From assembly GCA_003133005.1 (NCBI GenBank), contig PKZI01000116.1, positions 1 to 5,740 of the forward strand: a DNA stretch of 5,740 bases, given 5' to 3'. Position 1 is the first letter of the stretch; each line of letters opens with the position of its first letter. Both the position numbers and the translations under genes were made by a program. The DNA comes from Acidimicrobiaceae bacterium. Its GTDB lineage: Bacteria > Actinomycetota > Acidimicrobiia > Acidimicrobiales > RAAP-2. The notes under the pieces were generated by a model. It was not told the DNA's origin. It saw only the letters and a program-made list of their open reading frames with translations, and ran no database searches. Below are positions 1-5,740 of this stretch, piece by piece.

Positions 1-47
1 TGGGCATCTTCTACGGCGACTTCCTCAAGATCGCGAAGGTCGTCTAA
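1..47 (+). CDS. mraY: C-terminal tail of upstream gene, probably MraY (phospho-MurNAc-pentapeptide transferase), partial
   Basis: Only the end of this gene is present: reading in the frame that ends at the TAA at 45-47 gives GIFYGDFLKIAKVV. A hydrophobic segment ending in a G-x-FY-x-D/E-F/W type tail resembles the end of the last membrane helix of actinobacterial MraY, the enzyme that makes lipid I by moving phospho-MurNAc-pentapeptide onto undecaprenyl phosphate. The tail does not look like the end of MurD, the other gene usually found just before ftsW, which normally carries an RG-x-x-F pattern. Fourteen residues are too few to be sure, so the identity is inferred from this short match and the position in a dcw cluster. 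The stop codon directly abuts the ftsW start. Confidence 0.55.
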   Translation, partial: GIFYGDFLKIAKVV

Positions 48-1304
48 GTGTCGCCTCGCACGACCACGGAATCTCGTCCACCAAGGGCGGTGTCACATCC
101 TTCGGCGCGCGGGGATTTCAATGCGCGCATGTTGTTGGTGGTGACGACGTTGCTCGTCTCGTTCGGGACCATCGCGGTGGCGTCGGCGAGCGAGGGTCAA
201 GCAGTCGCCAACGGGGGTTCGTCCTACAGCATCATTTTGCGCGACCTTATCTACCTCGGATTTGGCATTCTGGCCGCGTACGCAACGGCCAGGCTTCGTT
301 TGGACGGCGTCGTTCGAAAGGCACCGCTCCTAATTCTCGTTGGACTCGGCCTATTGGCCGCGGTCAAACTCGTCGGCATCACTTCAGACGGCGGCAAGCG
401 ATGGTTGAACCTTCACGTCATTTATCTCCAGCCTTCAGAGATGTTCAAACTCTTCACCGTGCTGTTCCTCGCGTGGTTGGTTCAGCACCATCACGCAGAA
501 CTCAACAATTGGAAGCAGCTAGCGATTTGGACCATGCCGGTGACCATTGGCGCGGTGCTCGTCCTTGATGAACCCGACATCGGCACCGCCACCGTTATCG
601 TCTCGATCGCTTTCGTCGTGCTCGCGGTCGCCGGTCTCTCGAAGGTTCGACTCGCACAGATCATTGGTATTGGCATCGCGATATTTCTGGTCTACATGAA
701 GCTGAAGCCGTACTCCGCGAGGCGGTTCTTCGCGTTCGTGCACCCCAGCAAGGATCTCTTAGGTAGCGGGTACCAATTGATGCAATCAAAGATCGGACTC
801 GGTGCGGGCGGGCTCACCGGCCTCGGCCTAGGCAACAGTCGCGAGAAGTTCGGACTCCTGCCAAACCCTCACACGGACTTCATCTTCACGATCATTGGAG
901 AGGAGCTCGGACTCATTGGCAGTCTCACGGTCATTGGTTTGTTCGTGTGGTTTCTCTTCGTGGCGACCCGCATCGCGAAGCAGTGCACCAACGCGACCTA
1001 TCGACTTGTCGCGGTCGGCATCACGACGTGGATCGTGCTCGAAGCCATCATCAACATCGCGTCGGTCGTCGGTGGTTGGGCGGTCACCGGCATCCCGTTG
1101 CCGTTCTTCTCCTACGGCGGTACGGCGTTGATCACCGAACTTGCGGCGGTGGGTTTGTTGTACAACATCGCGCGTGACAACAGCCATACGGCCGATCTCG
1201 AGATCGCCCAAGGGCGCGCATCGATAAATCGAGGTGGCTACGACTCGCGTTCGTCGGGTGCGCGCGCACCTCGAACTCGGTCCGGGCAGCGACAGGGACG
1301 CTAG
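48..1304 (+). CDS. ftsW: FtsW, septal peptidoglycan glycosyltransferase (SEDS family)
   Basis: FtsW is a polytopic inner-membrane enzyme that polymerises lipid II into glycan strands at the division septum, working with a class B penicillin-binding protein. The 418-residue product shows about ten hydrophobic segments, the first at about 27-48. SEDS landmarks appear in order: GGKRWL at 115-120, QPSE at 128-131, PDIGT at 176-180, GYQLMQSKIG and a glycine-rich run at 241-264, HTDFIF at 275-280 and GEELG at 284-288. Asp277 matches the proposed catalytic aspartate. The family signature N-x5-G...TGIPLPFFSYGGTA lies at 336-360. The GTG start at 48 abuts the previous stop and has GAAGGT (35-40) upstream; the later in-frame GTG (90) and ATG (129) would shorten the cytoplasmic N-terminus. 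The C-terminus (about 378-418) is an Arg-, Ser- and Gly-rich cytoplasmic tail. RodA is the alternative SEDS member, but the murG-murC-ftsQ-ftsZ context favours FtsW. Confidence 0.95.
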   Translation: MSPRTTTESRPPRAVSHPSARGDFNARMLLVVTTLLVSFGTIAVASASEGQAVANGGSSYSIILRDLIYLGFGILAAYATARLRLDGVVRKAPLLILVGLGLLAAVKLVGITSDGGKRWLNLHVIYLQPSEMFKLFTVLFLAWLVQHHHAELNNWKQLAIWTMPVTIGAVLVLDEPDIGTATVIVSIAFVVLAVAGLSKVRLAQIIGIGIAIFLVYMKLKPYSARRFFAFVHPSKDLLGSGYQLMQSKIGLGAGGLTGLGLGNSREKFGLLPNPHTDFIFTIIGEELGLIGSLTVIGLFVWFLFVATRIAKQCTNATYRLVAVGITTWIVLEAIINIASVVGGWAVTGIPLPFFSYGGTALITELAAVGLLYNIARDNSHTADLEIAQGRASINRGGYDSRSSGARAPRTRSGQRQGR

Positions 1305-2422
1305 TGCGAGGCCCCATCGTCATCACCGGCGGGGGTACGGGTGGTCACCTCTACCCAATGCAGGCGATTGGTGACGCGCTGGTGGCACGCGGCATCGCGC
1401 CCGCGGCACTGCGCTACGTGGGAAGCGAGCGTGGCCAAGAGTCCGCCATCTTGGGGGGTGGTCCCATTGAGTTAACCCAGCTCGCCGGACGGGGTATTCG
1501 ACGCTCACTTTCCTTTGACGCATTCGTGGCCAATTTCGACGCCATTGTTGGTCTCGCGCGTGCCGTCGTGCGTGCTTTCCTTCTCGTTCGTCGCTGGCGT
1601 CCGGCGGTCGTCGTCTCGGTGGGGGGCTACGCGTCCTTCGCCGTGTCCTTCGCCGCGTTCTTACGTCGCCGTCCGCTCGTGCTCGTTGAACTCGATGCGG
1701 CACCAGGGGCGGCGCACCGACTGTTCACGCGTTTCGCGACACGTCGGTGCAGCGCGTTTCCGTCAGACGATTCGCGAACGGTGTTCACTGGTGCGCCCTT
1801 GAGGGCGGCGTTGACGACGCTTGATCGATCGCCGAGTGCCCGAGACGCCGCGCTCGCACGAATGTCACCGTCAATCGATCCGACACGCACGGTCGTGGTG
1901 GTGATGACGGGTTCACTCGGGTCCTCGAGAGTGAACATCGCGGTGAGTGAGCTCGCGGCGCGATGGGCCACACGTCGTGACGTCGCACTTATTCACGTCA
2001 GCGGTCGACGCGACTTCGCGGACGTGTCGCGGCGCGCCCCCGTGCTCGAGGGACTTGACTACCGCGTCATTGAGTTCGCCGACATGGCCGTGCTCTGGCA
2101 GTTTTGTGACGTCGCCCTTTGTCGAAGTGGTGCGCTGACGGTCGCCGAGCTCACGGCACTTGGTATTGCGTCGGTGTTGGTACCACTTCCCGGAGCGCCC
2201 GGCGATCATCAAACAAAGAACGCGACGACGTTGGTCGACTATGGCGCCGCGCGACTTCTTCGTGACGAGGACTGTGACGCGAATTCCTTGGCCACCTTGC
2301 TCGACGAGGTCATGGAACCTACGACTCGCGCCACGATGGCGCACGCCGCGGCGGCGCTCGGCCGTGTCGACGCGACCCAAGCAATCGTCGACGTGGTACT
2401 CGACGTGGGCAACGCGCCATGA
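1304..2422 (+). CDS. murG: MurG, UDP-GlcNAc:lipid I N-acetylglucosaminyltransferase (lipid II synthase)
   Basis: MurG transfers GlcNAc from UDP-GlcNAc to lipid I on the cytoplasmic face of the membrane, giving lipid II, the substrate of FtsW. At 372 residues it is near the usual length for this two-domain GT-B (GT28) enzyme. The N-terminal glycine loop GGGTGGHLYP is at 9-18 and the second glycine loop SVGGYASF at 105-112. The C-terminal domain has CRSGALTVAE at 273-282, with Glu282 matching the uridine-ribose contact, and DHQTKNA at 301-307. Three usually conserved stretches differ: the HEQN motif reads VELD (128-131), GNPVR reads GAPLR (163-167) and GGSQGA reads TGSLGS (202-207). The retained Arg167 and Ser204 suggest the donor pocket still works. 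The GTG start overlaps the last base of the ftsW stop, with AGGGA (1294-1298) upstream. The divergence looks lineage-specific rather than decay, since the frame is intact. Confidence 0.94.
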   Translation: MRGPIVITGGGTGGHLYPMQAIGDALVARGIAPAALRYVGSERGQESAILGGGPIELTQLAGRGIRRSLSFDAFVANFDAIVGLARAVVRAFLLVRRWRPAVVVSVGGYASFAVSFAAFLRRRPLVLVELDAAPGAAHRLFTRFATRRCSAFPSDDSRTVFTGAPLRAALTTLDRSPSARDAALARMSPSIDPTRTVVVVMTGSLGSSRVNIAVSELAARWATRRDVALIHVSGRRDFADVSRRAPVLEGLDYRVIEFADMAVLWQFCDVALCRSGALTVAELTALGIASVLVPLPGAPGDHQTKNATTLVDYGAARLLRDEDCDANSLATLLDEVMEPTTRATMAHAAAALGRVDATQAIVDVVLDVGNAP

Positions 2423-3777
2423 GCGACGTGAGGCCGTTGGTGCACATCGTGGGCGTCGGCGGAGCGGGGATGAGTGGGGTGGCGCGCTTCATGCAAGAAG
2501 AGGGTTGGTCGGTGAGTGGAAGCGACGCGAACGATTCCCCGGTCCTTCGCGAACTCGAAGACGCGGGCATCGTGGTGTATCGCGGCCACGATCAGGGCCA
2601 TGGTATGGACGCAGAACTGGTGCTCTGGTCGCCCGCGGTGGGACAGGAAAATGTCGAAATTCAACGCGCACGCGAGCGAGGCGTGCGGCTGCTCACGCGT
2701 GGTGAGTTCTTGGCTGAGATGGCGCGGCGTTCTCGTGTCATTGGCTTGACCGGAACCCACGGCAAGTCCACGGCAACCTCGATGATGGTCACGGTCTCAC
2801 ACGCCGCCGGACGTGACGACGCCTGGCTACTTGGGACTCCGGTTCGCGGCGTTGGCGAGAACGGACACTACGGCGCCGGCGACTTGATCCTCGAGGTCGA
2901 CGAGAGCTTTGGAACATTGGGGCTGCTCGCGCCCTTTGGGCTCGGACTACTGAATGTTGAAGCGGATCACCTCGATCACTACGGCACAATCGAGAATCTC
3001 GAATCGGCGTTTGTGGCGTTGCTCGAACGCACAGTGGGACCGGTCGTCGTCTTCGATGAACCGGGTGCTCGGCGTGTGGCGACCCGCGCGCGAAGCGACG
3101 CAGTCATCGTGAGTTTCGAGCGGGGTGCGACATGGTGGGTGACCGATGTCGCGCTCGCCAAACGCACTTCGAGCTTTGTGCTCGTCGGTCAAGGCGATCG
3201 GTTGGAGATCGCTCTTCGCGTGACGGGTCGTCACAACGTCGCGAACGCCGCTACCGTCGCCGCGCTGGCTCGAGAGATCGGGATTTCGAACGACGCAATT
3301 GTAAAGGGACTCGGTGAATTCACGGGTGCACCGCGTCGATTCGAATTTGTTGGAAAGTGGCAGGGCACCGACGTCATTGACGATTACGCACACCTGCCCG
3401 GTGAGGTTCGCGCCACTATTGCGGCGGGCTCCGCGGCGGGGTATCAGCACATTGGTGTGGTGTTTCAACCACACCGCTACACCCGTACCGAGAAACTTGC
3501 CGACGACTTCGCGCATGCTTTTGAGGGCGCAACCTTTCTGATCGTGACTGACGTGTACAGCGCGGGAGAGAGCAATACCTCGAACGTGAGTGGCGACCAC
3601 ATTGCGCGCGCCGTACGCGCGACGCGACCTCCATTTCTCGTTGACTACGCACCAACGTTCGATGAGGTGATTGCTCGCTTAGAAGAGGTGCGCGAGAGAC
3701 TCGACCTGCTACTCGTGCTCGGCGCGGGTGACGTCGGAACGATTGTGTCGATGCTGCCGGGCGGGATTCGATCGTGA
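2419..3777 (+). CDS. murC: MurC, UDP-N-acetylmuramate--L-alanine ligase
   Basis: MurC is the cytoplasmic ATP-dependent ligase that adds L-alanine to UDP-MurNAc, the first step of stem peptide assembly. The 452-residue product has the three Mur ligase domains. The N-terminal UDP-binding Rossmann region has GVGGAGMSG at 12-20. The central ATPase has the P-loop GTHGKST at 112-118, EVDES at 159-163 and NVEADHLDHYG at 179-189. GRHNVANAA is at 270-278. The C-terminal domain has GAPRRFEFVG at 303-312, DDYAHLPGE at 321-329, FQPHRYTRT at 349-357, TDVYSAGE at 377-384 and GAGD at 435-438. FQPHRYTRT and TDVYSAGE separate MurC from MurD, MurE and MurF. Mpl is a relative, but the dcw position supports MurC. 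Two oddities are Phe164, where EADESD usually has Asp, and Leu326, where DDYxHHP has a second His. The ATG overlaps the murG stop in an ATGA; the upstream ribosome site is weak, so coupling to murG translation is likely. Confidence 0.95.
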   Translation: MSDVRPLVHIVGVGGAGMSGVARFMQEEGWSVSGSDANDSPVLRELEDAGIVVYRGHDQGHGMDAELVLWSPAVGQENVEIQRARERGVRLLTRGEFLAEMARRSRVIGLTGTHGKSTATSMMVTVSHAAGRDDAWLLGTPVRGVGENGHYGAGDLILEVDESFGTLGLLAPFGLGLLNVEADHLDHYGTIENLESAFVALLERTVGPVVVFDEPGARRVATRARSDAVIVSFERGATWWVTDVALAKRTSSFVLVGQGDRLEIALRVTGRHNVANAATVAALAREIGISNDAIVKGLGEFTGAPRRFEFVGKWQGTDVIDDYAHLPGEVRATIAAGSAAGYQHIGVVFQPHRYTRTEKLADDFAHAFEGATFLIVTDVYSAGESNTSNVSGDHIARAVRATRPPFLVDYAPTFDEVIARLEEVRERLDLLLVLGAGDVGTIVSMLPGGIRS

Positions 3778-4685
3778 GCATCGAACCATTAATTGCGCGC
3801 GGTGGGTCACGAGTGCAAGAGCACGAGGACTTGGGGATGAAGACGACCTACCGTGTCGGCGGTTCGGTCCGCGCGTTGGTGACCCTCGCGACCCGAGACG
3901 ATCTCGACGAATTAGGACCACTCATTTTTTCGAGTCCGCTGCCATTCTTCGTGATCGGCAACGGGTCCAACGTGCTCGTCGCCGATGGCGAACACGAGGT
4001 CATCGCGGTACAACTCACGGGTGACTTCACCGCGATGCACTGGCGCGACGAAGGGGGACACGTGATCGTTGACGCGGGCGCGGGTCTTGACTTACCCGTT
4101 GGTGCACGTCGACTCGCGAGCGAGGGTGTGGCAGGTTTTGAGTGGGCCGTTGGCGTGCCGGGAACCTTCGGCGGTGCCGTGTCGATGAATGCGGGAGGTC
4201 ACGGTTCGGACATGGCCGCGTCGGTCGTACTCGTCCAGACGCGCGATCTGGATGGGGTACGCGAGTGGGGGCTCGACGATCTTCGATTCGACTATCGCAC
4301 GAGTGCCATCGTCGCGAACGCGATCATCACCGACGTGCGACTCGAGTTAACGCACGGCGACGTGACGCAATCCCAGGCCTTGATCAAAGACATCGTGCGA
4401 TGGCGTCGAGAGAATCAGCCCGGCGGTCGTAACGGCGGGAGCGTGTTTCGTAATCCACCGGGCGACTCCGCTGGTCGACTCATCGAAGCAGCGGGATGCA
4501 AGGGCCTACGTCACGCCAGTGCGATGGTGAGCGAGAAACACGCAAACTTCATTCTGGTCGAACCGAATGGTCGCGCGAACGACGTGTTTGCACTTATCGA
4601 CATTATTCGCTCGCGTGTGTTCGAGACCTTTGGGATCGGACTCGTCAGTGAACACCGATTCGTGGGCTTCGGAGCCGAACGATGA
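3774..4685 (+). CDS. murB: MurB, UDP-N-acetylenolpyruvoylglucosamine reductase
   Basis: MurB is the cytoplasmic flavoenzyme that reduces UDP-GlcNAc-enolpyruvate with NADPH to UDP-MurNAc, the substrate of the MurC encoded just before it. The 303-residue product has an FAD-binding N-terminal half with TTYRVGG at 24-30, GNGSNVLVAD at 62-71 and the segment GFEWAVGVPGTFGGAV at 121-136 followed by MNAGG. Active-site landmarks are YRTS at 174-177 (substrate Arg175), the QP of RRENQP at 211-216, GSVFRNP at 222-228 (Ser223 matches the catalytic serine that protonates the intermediate), AGRLIE at 233-238, VSEKHANFI at 252-260 and a terminal Glu293 in SEHRFVG. The short length with no extra insertion fits type II MurB. 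The GTG start forms a GTGA overlap with the murC stop and has GGGCGGGA (3759-3766) 7 bases upstream. murB lies outside the dcw cluster in many actinobacteria, so its retention here is a useful lineage marker. Confidence 0.95.
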   Translation: MSIEPLIARGGSRVQEHEDLGMKTTYRVGGSVRALVTLATRDDLDELGPLIFSSPLPFFVIGNGSNVLVADGEHEVIAVQLTGDFTAMHWRDEGGHVIVDAGAGLDLPVGARRLASEGVAGFEWAVGVPGTFGGAVSMNAGGHGSDMAASVVLVQTRDLDGVREWGLDDLRFDYRTSAIVANAIITDVRLELTHGDVTQSQALIKDIVRWRRENQPGGRNGGSVFRNPPGDSAGRLIEAAGCKGLRHASAMVSEKHANFILVEPNGRANDVFALIDIIRSRVFETFGIGLVSEHRFVGFGAER

Positions 4686-5500
4686 GTCGCCGCACTCCCC
4701 ACGTCTCGAGTACCGCACTCCGAGAGCGCGCGCCGATGACGACAGAGTCGTACGCTCGTGCGAGCGACACGCCACCTCGTAGGACGCGCCCGCCTCGTCG
4801 CGCGACGAAGGTCTTGGTATCAATCGGCCTCGTGATCACTGTGCTCGCCATCGGCGCGCAGTGGGCGCTTCACTCGTCGTATCTGCGCGTTCAGCACGTC
4901 ACAATTACTGGTGAGGTGCACGAGAGTGCACAGCAGATTCTTGCTGCCACGCGATTAGATGACCATCCCACGATGTTCAGTGTCTCTTCGCATGGTCTTG
5001 CGAGTGACCTTGGTGCGTTTGCGTGGATAAAGGGTGTCAGTGTGCATAAACATTGGCCCAACAGTTTGACGCTGCACGTGCGCGAACTTCAACCAGTGGC
5101 CGTGGCCTATAACGCGCAGGGCGATTTACGTTACGTGAGCGCCGGCGGTCGCGACCTCGGTGCTGCACCACTGAGCGCGAACTATCCCACCTTGGTGTAC
5201 GAAAAACCGTCCAATACGTCGTGGCCGTATTTACACGCGGGCCAGAGTGCGGCGCTGGTCGCGAGCAAACTTCCCGTCGCGTTTTCCGCGCAAGTTCGCA
5301 CCATCACGGTAGACGCGGCTGGTGAGGTGACGCTCCAGATGACAACAACCCTGACCTTTGTGCTCGGCGAGCCGACCGAGTTGCAGCAGAAGTTCGTCGC
5401 CATCGCCTCGGTCATTGCCCATAGCACCGTGCGACCCGGCGACGTGATTGAGGTGAGTGTGCCCGACGAGTTGGCGGTGACTGGTCCGGCCCCCTCCTAG
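4682..5500 (+). CDS. ftsQ: FtsQ/DivIB-type cell division protein with POTRA domain
   Basis: FtsQ is a bitopic membrane protein that links early and late divisome components, mainly through its extracytoplasmic domain. The 272-residue product has a basic, Pro- and Arg-rich cytoplasmic N-terminus (1-42, with PPRRTRPPRR at 31-40), one membrane helix at about 43-63, and a POTRA domain at about 68-135 that begins LRVQHVTITG and ends with the typical WIKGVSVHKHWPNSLTLHV pattern at 115-133. A beta-rich FtsQ domain follows, closing with the VIEVSVPDELAVT segment at 255-267. The start at 4682 makes an ATGA overlap with the murB stop and has GGAG (4671-4674) with 7-base spacing, which favours it over the in-frame ATG at 4736 (residue 19). 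No transcription terminator is evident after the stop, so readthrough into ftsZ is possible. Confidence 0.93.
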   Translation: MSRRTPHVSSTALRERAPMTTESYARASDTPPRRTRPPRRATKVLVSIGLVITVLAIGAQWALHSSYLRVQHVTITGEVHESAQQILAATRLDDHPTMFSVSSHGLASDLGAFAWIKGVSVHKHWPNSLTLHVRELQPVAVAYNAQGDLRYVSAGGRDLGAAPLSANYPTLVYEKPSNTSWPYLHAGQSAALVASKLPVAFSAQVRTITVDAAGEVTLQMTTTLTFVLGEPTELQQKFVAIASVIAHSTVRPGDVIEVSVPDELAVTGPAPS

Positions 5501-5508
5501 GCTCCCCA

Positions 5509-5524
5509 TTTGACCATAATCAAA
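5509..5524. repeat. Short inverted repeat overlapping the candidate ftsZ promoter -35
   Basis: Perfect 5-base arms TTTGA (5509-5513) and TCAAA (5520-5524) flank a 6-base spacer. It overlaps the candidate -35 hexamer, a position where a regulator could bind. Arms this short can occur by chance, so operator function is speculative. Confidence 0.3.
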
Positions 5525-5538
5525 GGGCTGACTAGCCT
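5510..5538 (+). promoter_or_regulatory. Candidate sigma-70-type promoter for ftsZ
   Basis: TTGACC at 5510-5515 matches five of six bases of the -35 consensus. Exactly 17 bases downstream is TAGCCT at 5533-5538, which keeps only the T, A and final T of the -10 consensus. Transcription from here would start around 5545 and leave a leader of roughly 65 bases before ftsZ. The site lies in the only real intergenic gap of the window, and ftsZ in actinobacteria is known to have its own promoters between ftsQ and ftsZ. The good -35 and optimal spacing support the call; the weak -10 limits it. Confidence 0.5.
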
Positions 5539-5539
5539 T
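5523..5539. repeat. Imperfect inverted repeat inside the ftsQ-ftsZ gap
   Basis: AAGG (5523-5526) and CT (5528-5529) can pair with AG (5534-5535) and CCTT (5536-5539), leaving G5527 bulged and a 4-base loop. The repeat covers the promoter spacer and the candidate -10. It could be a binding site or chance. Confidence 0.2.
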
Positions 5540-5563
5540 CAATGACATTTGTTCGCGAAAAGA

Positions 5564-5578
5564 ACCCTGATAGAGGGT
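5564..5578 (+). repeat. Perfect small hairpin in the ftsZ leader
   Basis: ACCCT (5564-5568) and AGGGT (5574-5578) are perfect complements around a 5-base loop GATAG. It sits 31 bases before the ftsZ ATG and would be in the leader RNA if the upstream promoter is used. No run of T follows, so it is not an intrinsic terminator. It might shape the leader RNA or be a protein site; function is unknown. Confidence 0.4.
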
Positions 5579-5598
5579 GCGCAGTGCAAGATCAACCC

Positions 5599-5606
5599 AA
5601 GGGGAG
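5599..5606 (+). promoter_or_regulatory. Ribosome binding site of ftsZ
   Basis: The purine run AAGGGGAG ends three bases before the ATG at 5610, with its AAGG part seven bases away. It is the most purine-rich site before any start in the window and fixes the ftsZ start. It fits a protein needed in far larger amounts than the Mur enzymes and FtsQ upstream. Confidence 0.75.
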
Positions 5607-5609
5607 TTC

Positions 5610-5740
5610 ATGAGTCTGAACCAAAGCAACTACCACGCTGTGATCAAGGTAATCGGCGTGGGAGGCGGGGGTGTCAACGCCGTGAACCGGATGATTGCCG
5701 AAGGTCTTCGCAACATTGAGTTCATCGCGGCCAATACCGA
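5610..5740 (+). CDS. ftsZ: FtsZ, tubulin-like division GTPase, N-terminal part (cut by window end)
   Basis: FtsZ polymerises with GTP into the ring that recruits the division machinery, including FtsQ and FtsW encoded upstream. Forty-three complete codons are present. After a short N-terminal tail (MSLNQSN), the translation [20 protein letters not shown] (8-27) is the first strand and the glycine-rich nucleotide-binding T1 loop of FtsZ, and NIEFIAANT (35-43) is the next conserved strand. The ATG at 5610 is set by the strong AAGGGGAG site. The gene is separated from ftsQ by 109 bp, unlike all other junctions here, which suggests its own control. No ftsA lies before it, as in actinobacteria, where SepF commonly ties FtsZ to the membrane. 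The rest of the gene is beyond the window. Confidence 0.96.
   Translation, partial: MSLNQSNYHAVIKVIGVGGGGVNAVNRMIAEGLRNIEFIAANT

Noticed and set aside
2160..2705. Plus-strand 181-codon frame spanning the murG end and murC start
   Set aside because: Out-of-frame Arg/Trp-rich translation with no motif, overlapping two well-supported genes.
1913..2760. Overlapping minus-strand open frames across the murG-murC junction
   Set aside because: Arg-, His- and Ser-rich translations typical of antisense shadows; both plus-strand genes are intact with family motifs.
2947..3600. Long open frame on the minus strand (217 codons) inside murC
   Set aside because: It lies fully antisense to an unmistakable murC, its translation has no recognisable domain, and such frames are common opposite GC-rich genes.
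4736..4738. Internal ATG (residue 19) as the ftsQ start
   Set aside because: The start at 4682 has a GGAG site at proper spacing and continues the overlap pattern of the other junctions; the later start remains possible but less supported.
5551..5565. GTTC...GAAC inverted repeat with TTCGCGAA core, considered as a LexA (SOS) box
   Set aside because: The actinobacterial/Bacillus-type box is GAAC-N4-GTTC; here the half-sites are in the opposite orientation with 7-base spacing.
5564..5578. Hairpin considered as an intrinsic terminator after ftsQ
   Set aside because: The stem is only 5 bp and there is no downstream T run; it is also close to the ftsZ start.
1..5740. Search for a novel system, mobile element, CRISPR array or RNA gene
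   Set aside because: The + strand is filled end to end by recognisable dcw genes, with only one 109-bp gap; no direct repeats, integrase, transposase or tRNA-like structures were seen.

Overview
The window is a stretch of a division and cell wall (dcw) cluster from a bacterium, most likely an actinobacterium (Actinomycetota). All genes are on the + strand. The order is: tail of a probable mraY, ftsW, murG, murC, murB, ftsQ, start of ftsZ. There is no ftsA between ftsQ and ftsZ and no ddl, the FtsZ N-terminus resembles actinobacterial FtsZ, and base composition is moderately GC-rich with frequent GTG starts. These point to Actinomycetota. Keeping murB between murC and ftsQ, together with divergent MurG and MurC motifs, makes me lean to a deep lineage such as Acidimicrobiia, but that is inference and not proven by the sequence.

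Layout: positions 1-47 hold the last codons of an upstream gene (probably mraY). From 48 to 5500 five complete genes follow with no intergenic space: ftsW (48-1304) starts on the base after the upstream stop, murG (1304-2422) overlaps it by 1 base, and murC (2419-3777), murB (3774-4685) and ftsQ (4682-5500) each overlap the previous gene by 4 bases (ATGA or GTGA). The only real gap is 5501-5609 (109 bp). It carries a plausible sigma-70-type promoter, several short inverted repeats and a strong ribosome binding site ahead of ftsZ (5610 to the window end, partial).

The genes form one working unit. MurB and MurC make UDP-MurNAc and add its first amino acid in the cytoplasm. MraY and MurG build lipid I and lipid II on the inner face of the membrane. 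FtsW polymerises lipid II at the septum, FtsQ is the bitopic scaffold of the divisome, and FtsZ is the cytoskeletal ring that places them all. The back-to-back junctions suggest one polycistronic, translationally coupled message, with a separate promoter boosting ftsZ.

I found no RNA gene, mobile element, CRISPR array, phage or defence gene, and no evidence for an undescribed system. The points worth a second look are sequence departures at normally conserved MurG and MurC motifs, the apparent absence of murD from its usual place before ftsW, and the structured ftsQ-ftsZ intergenic region.
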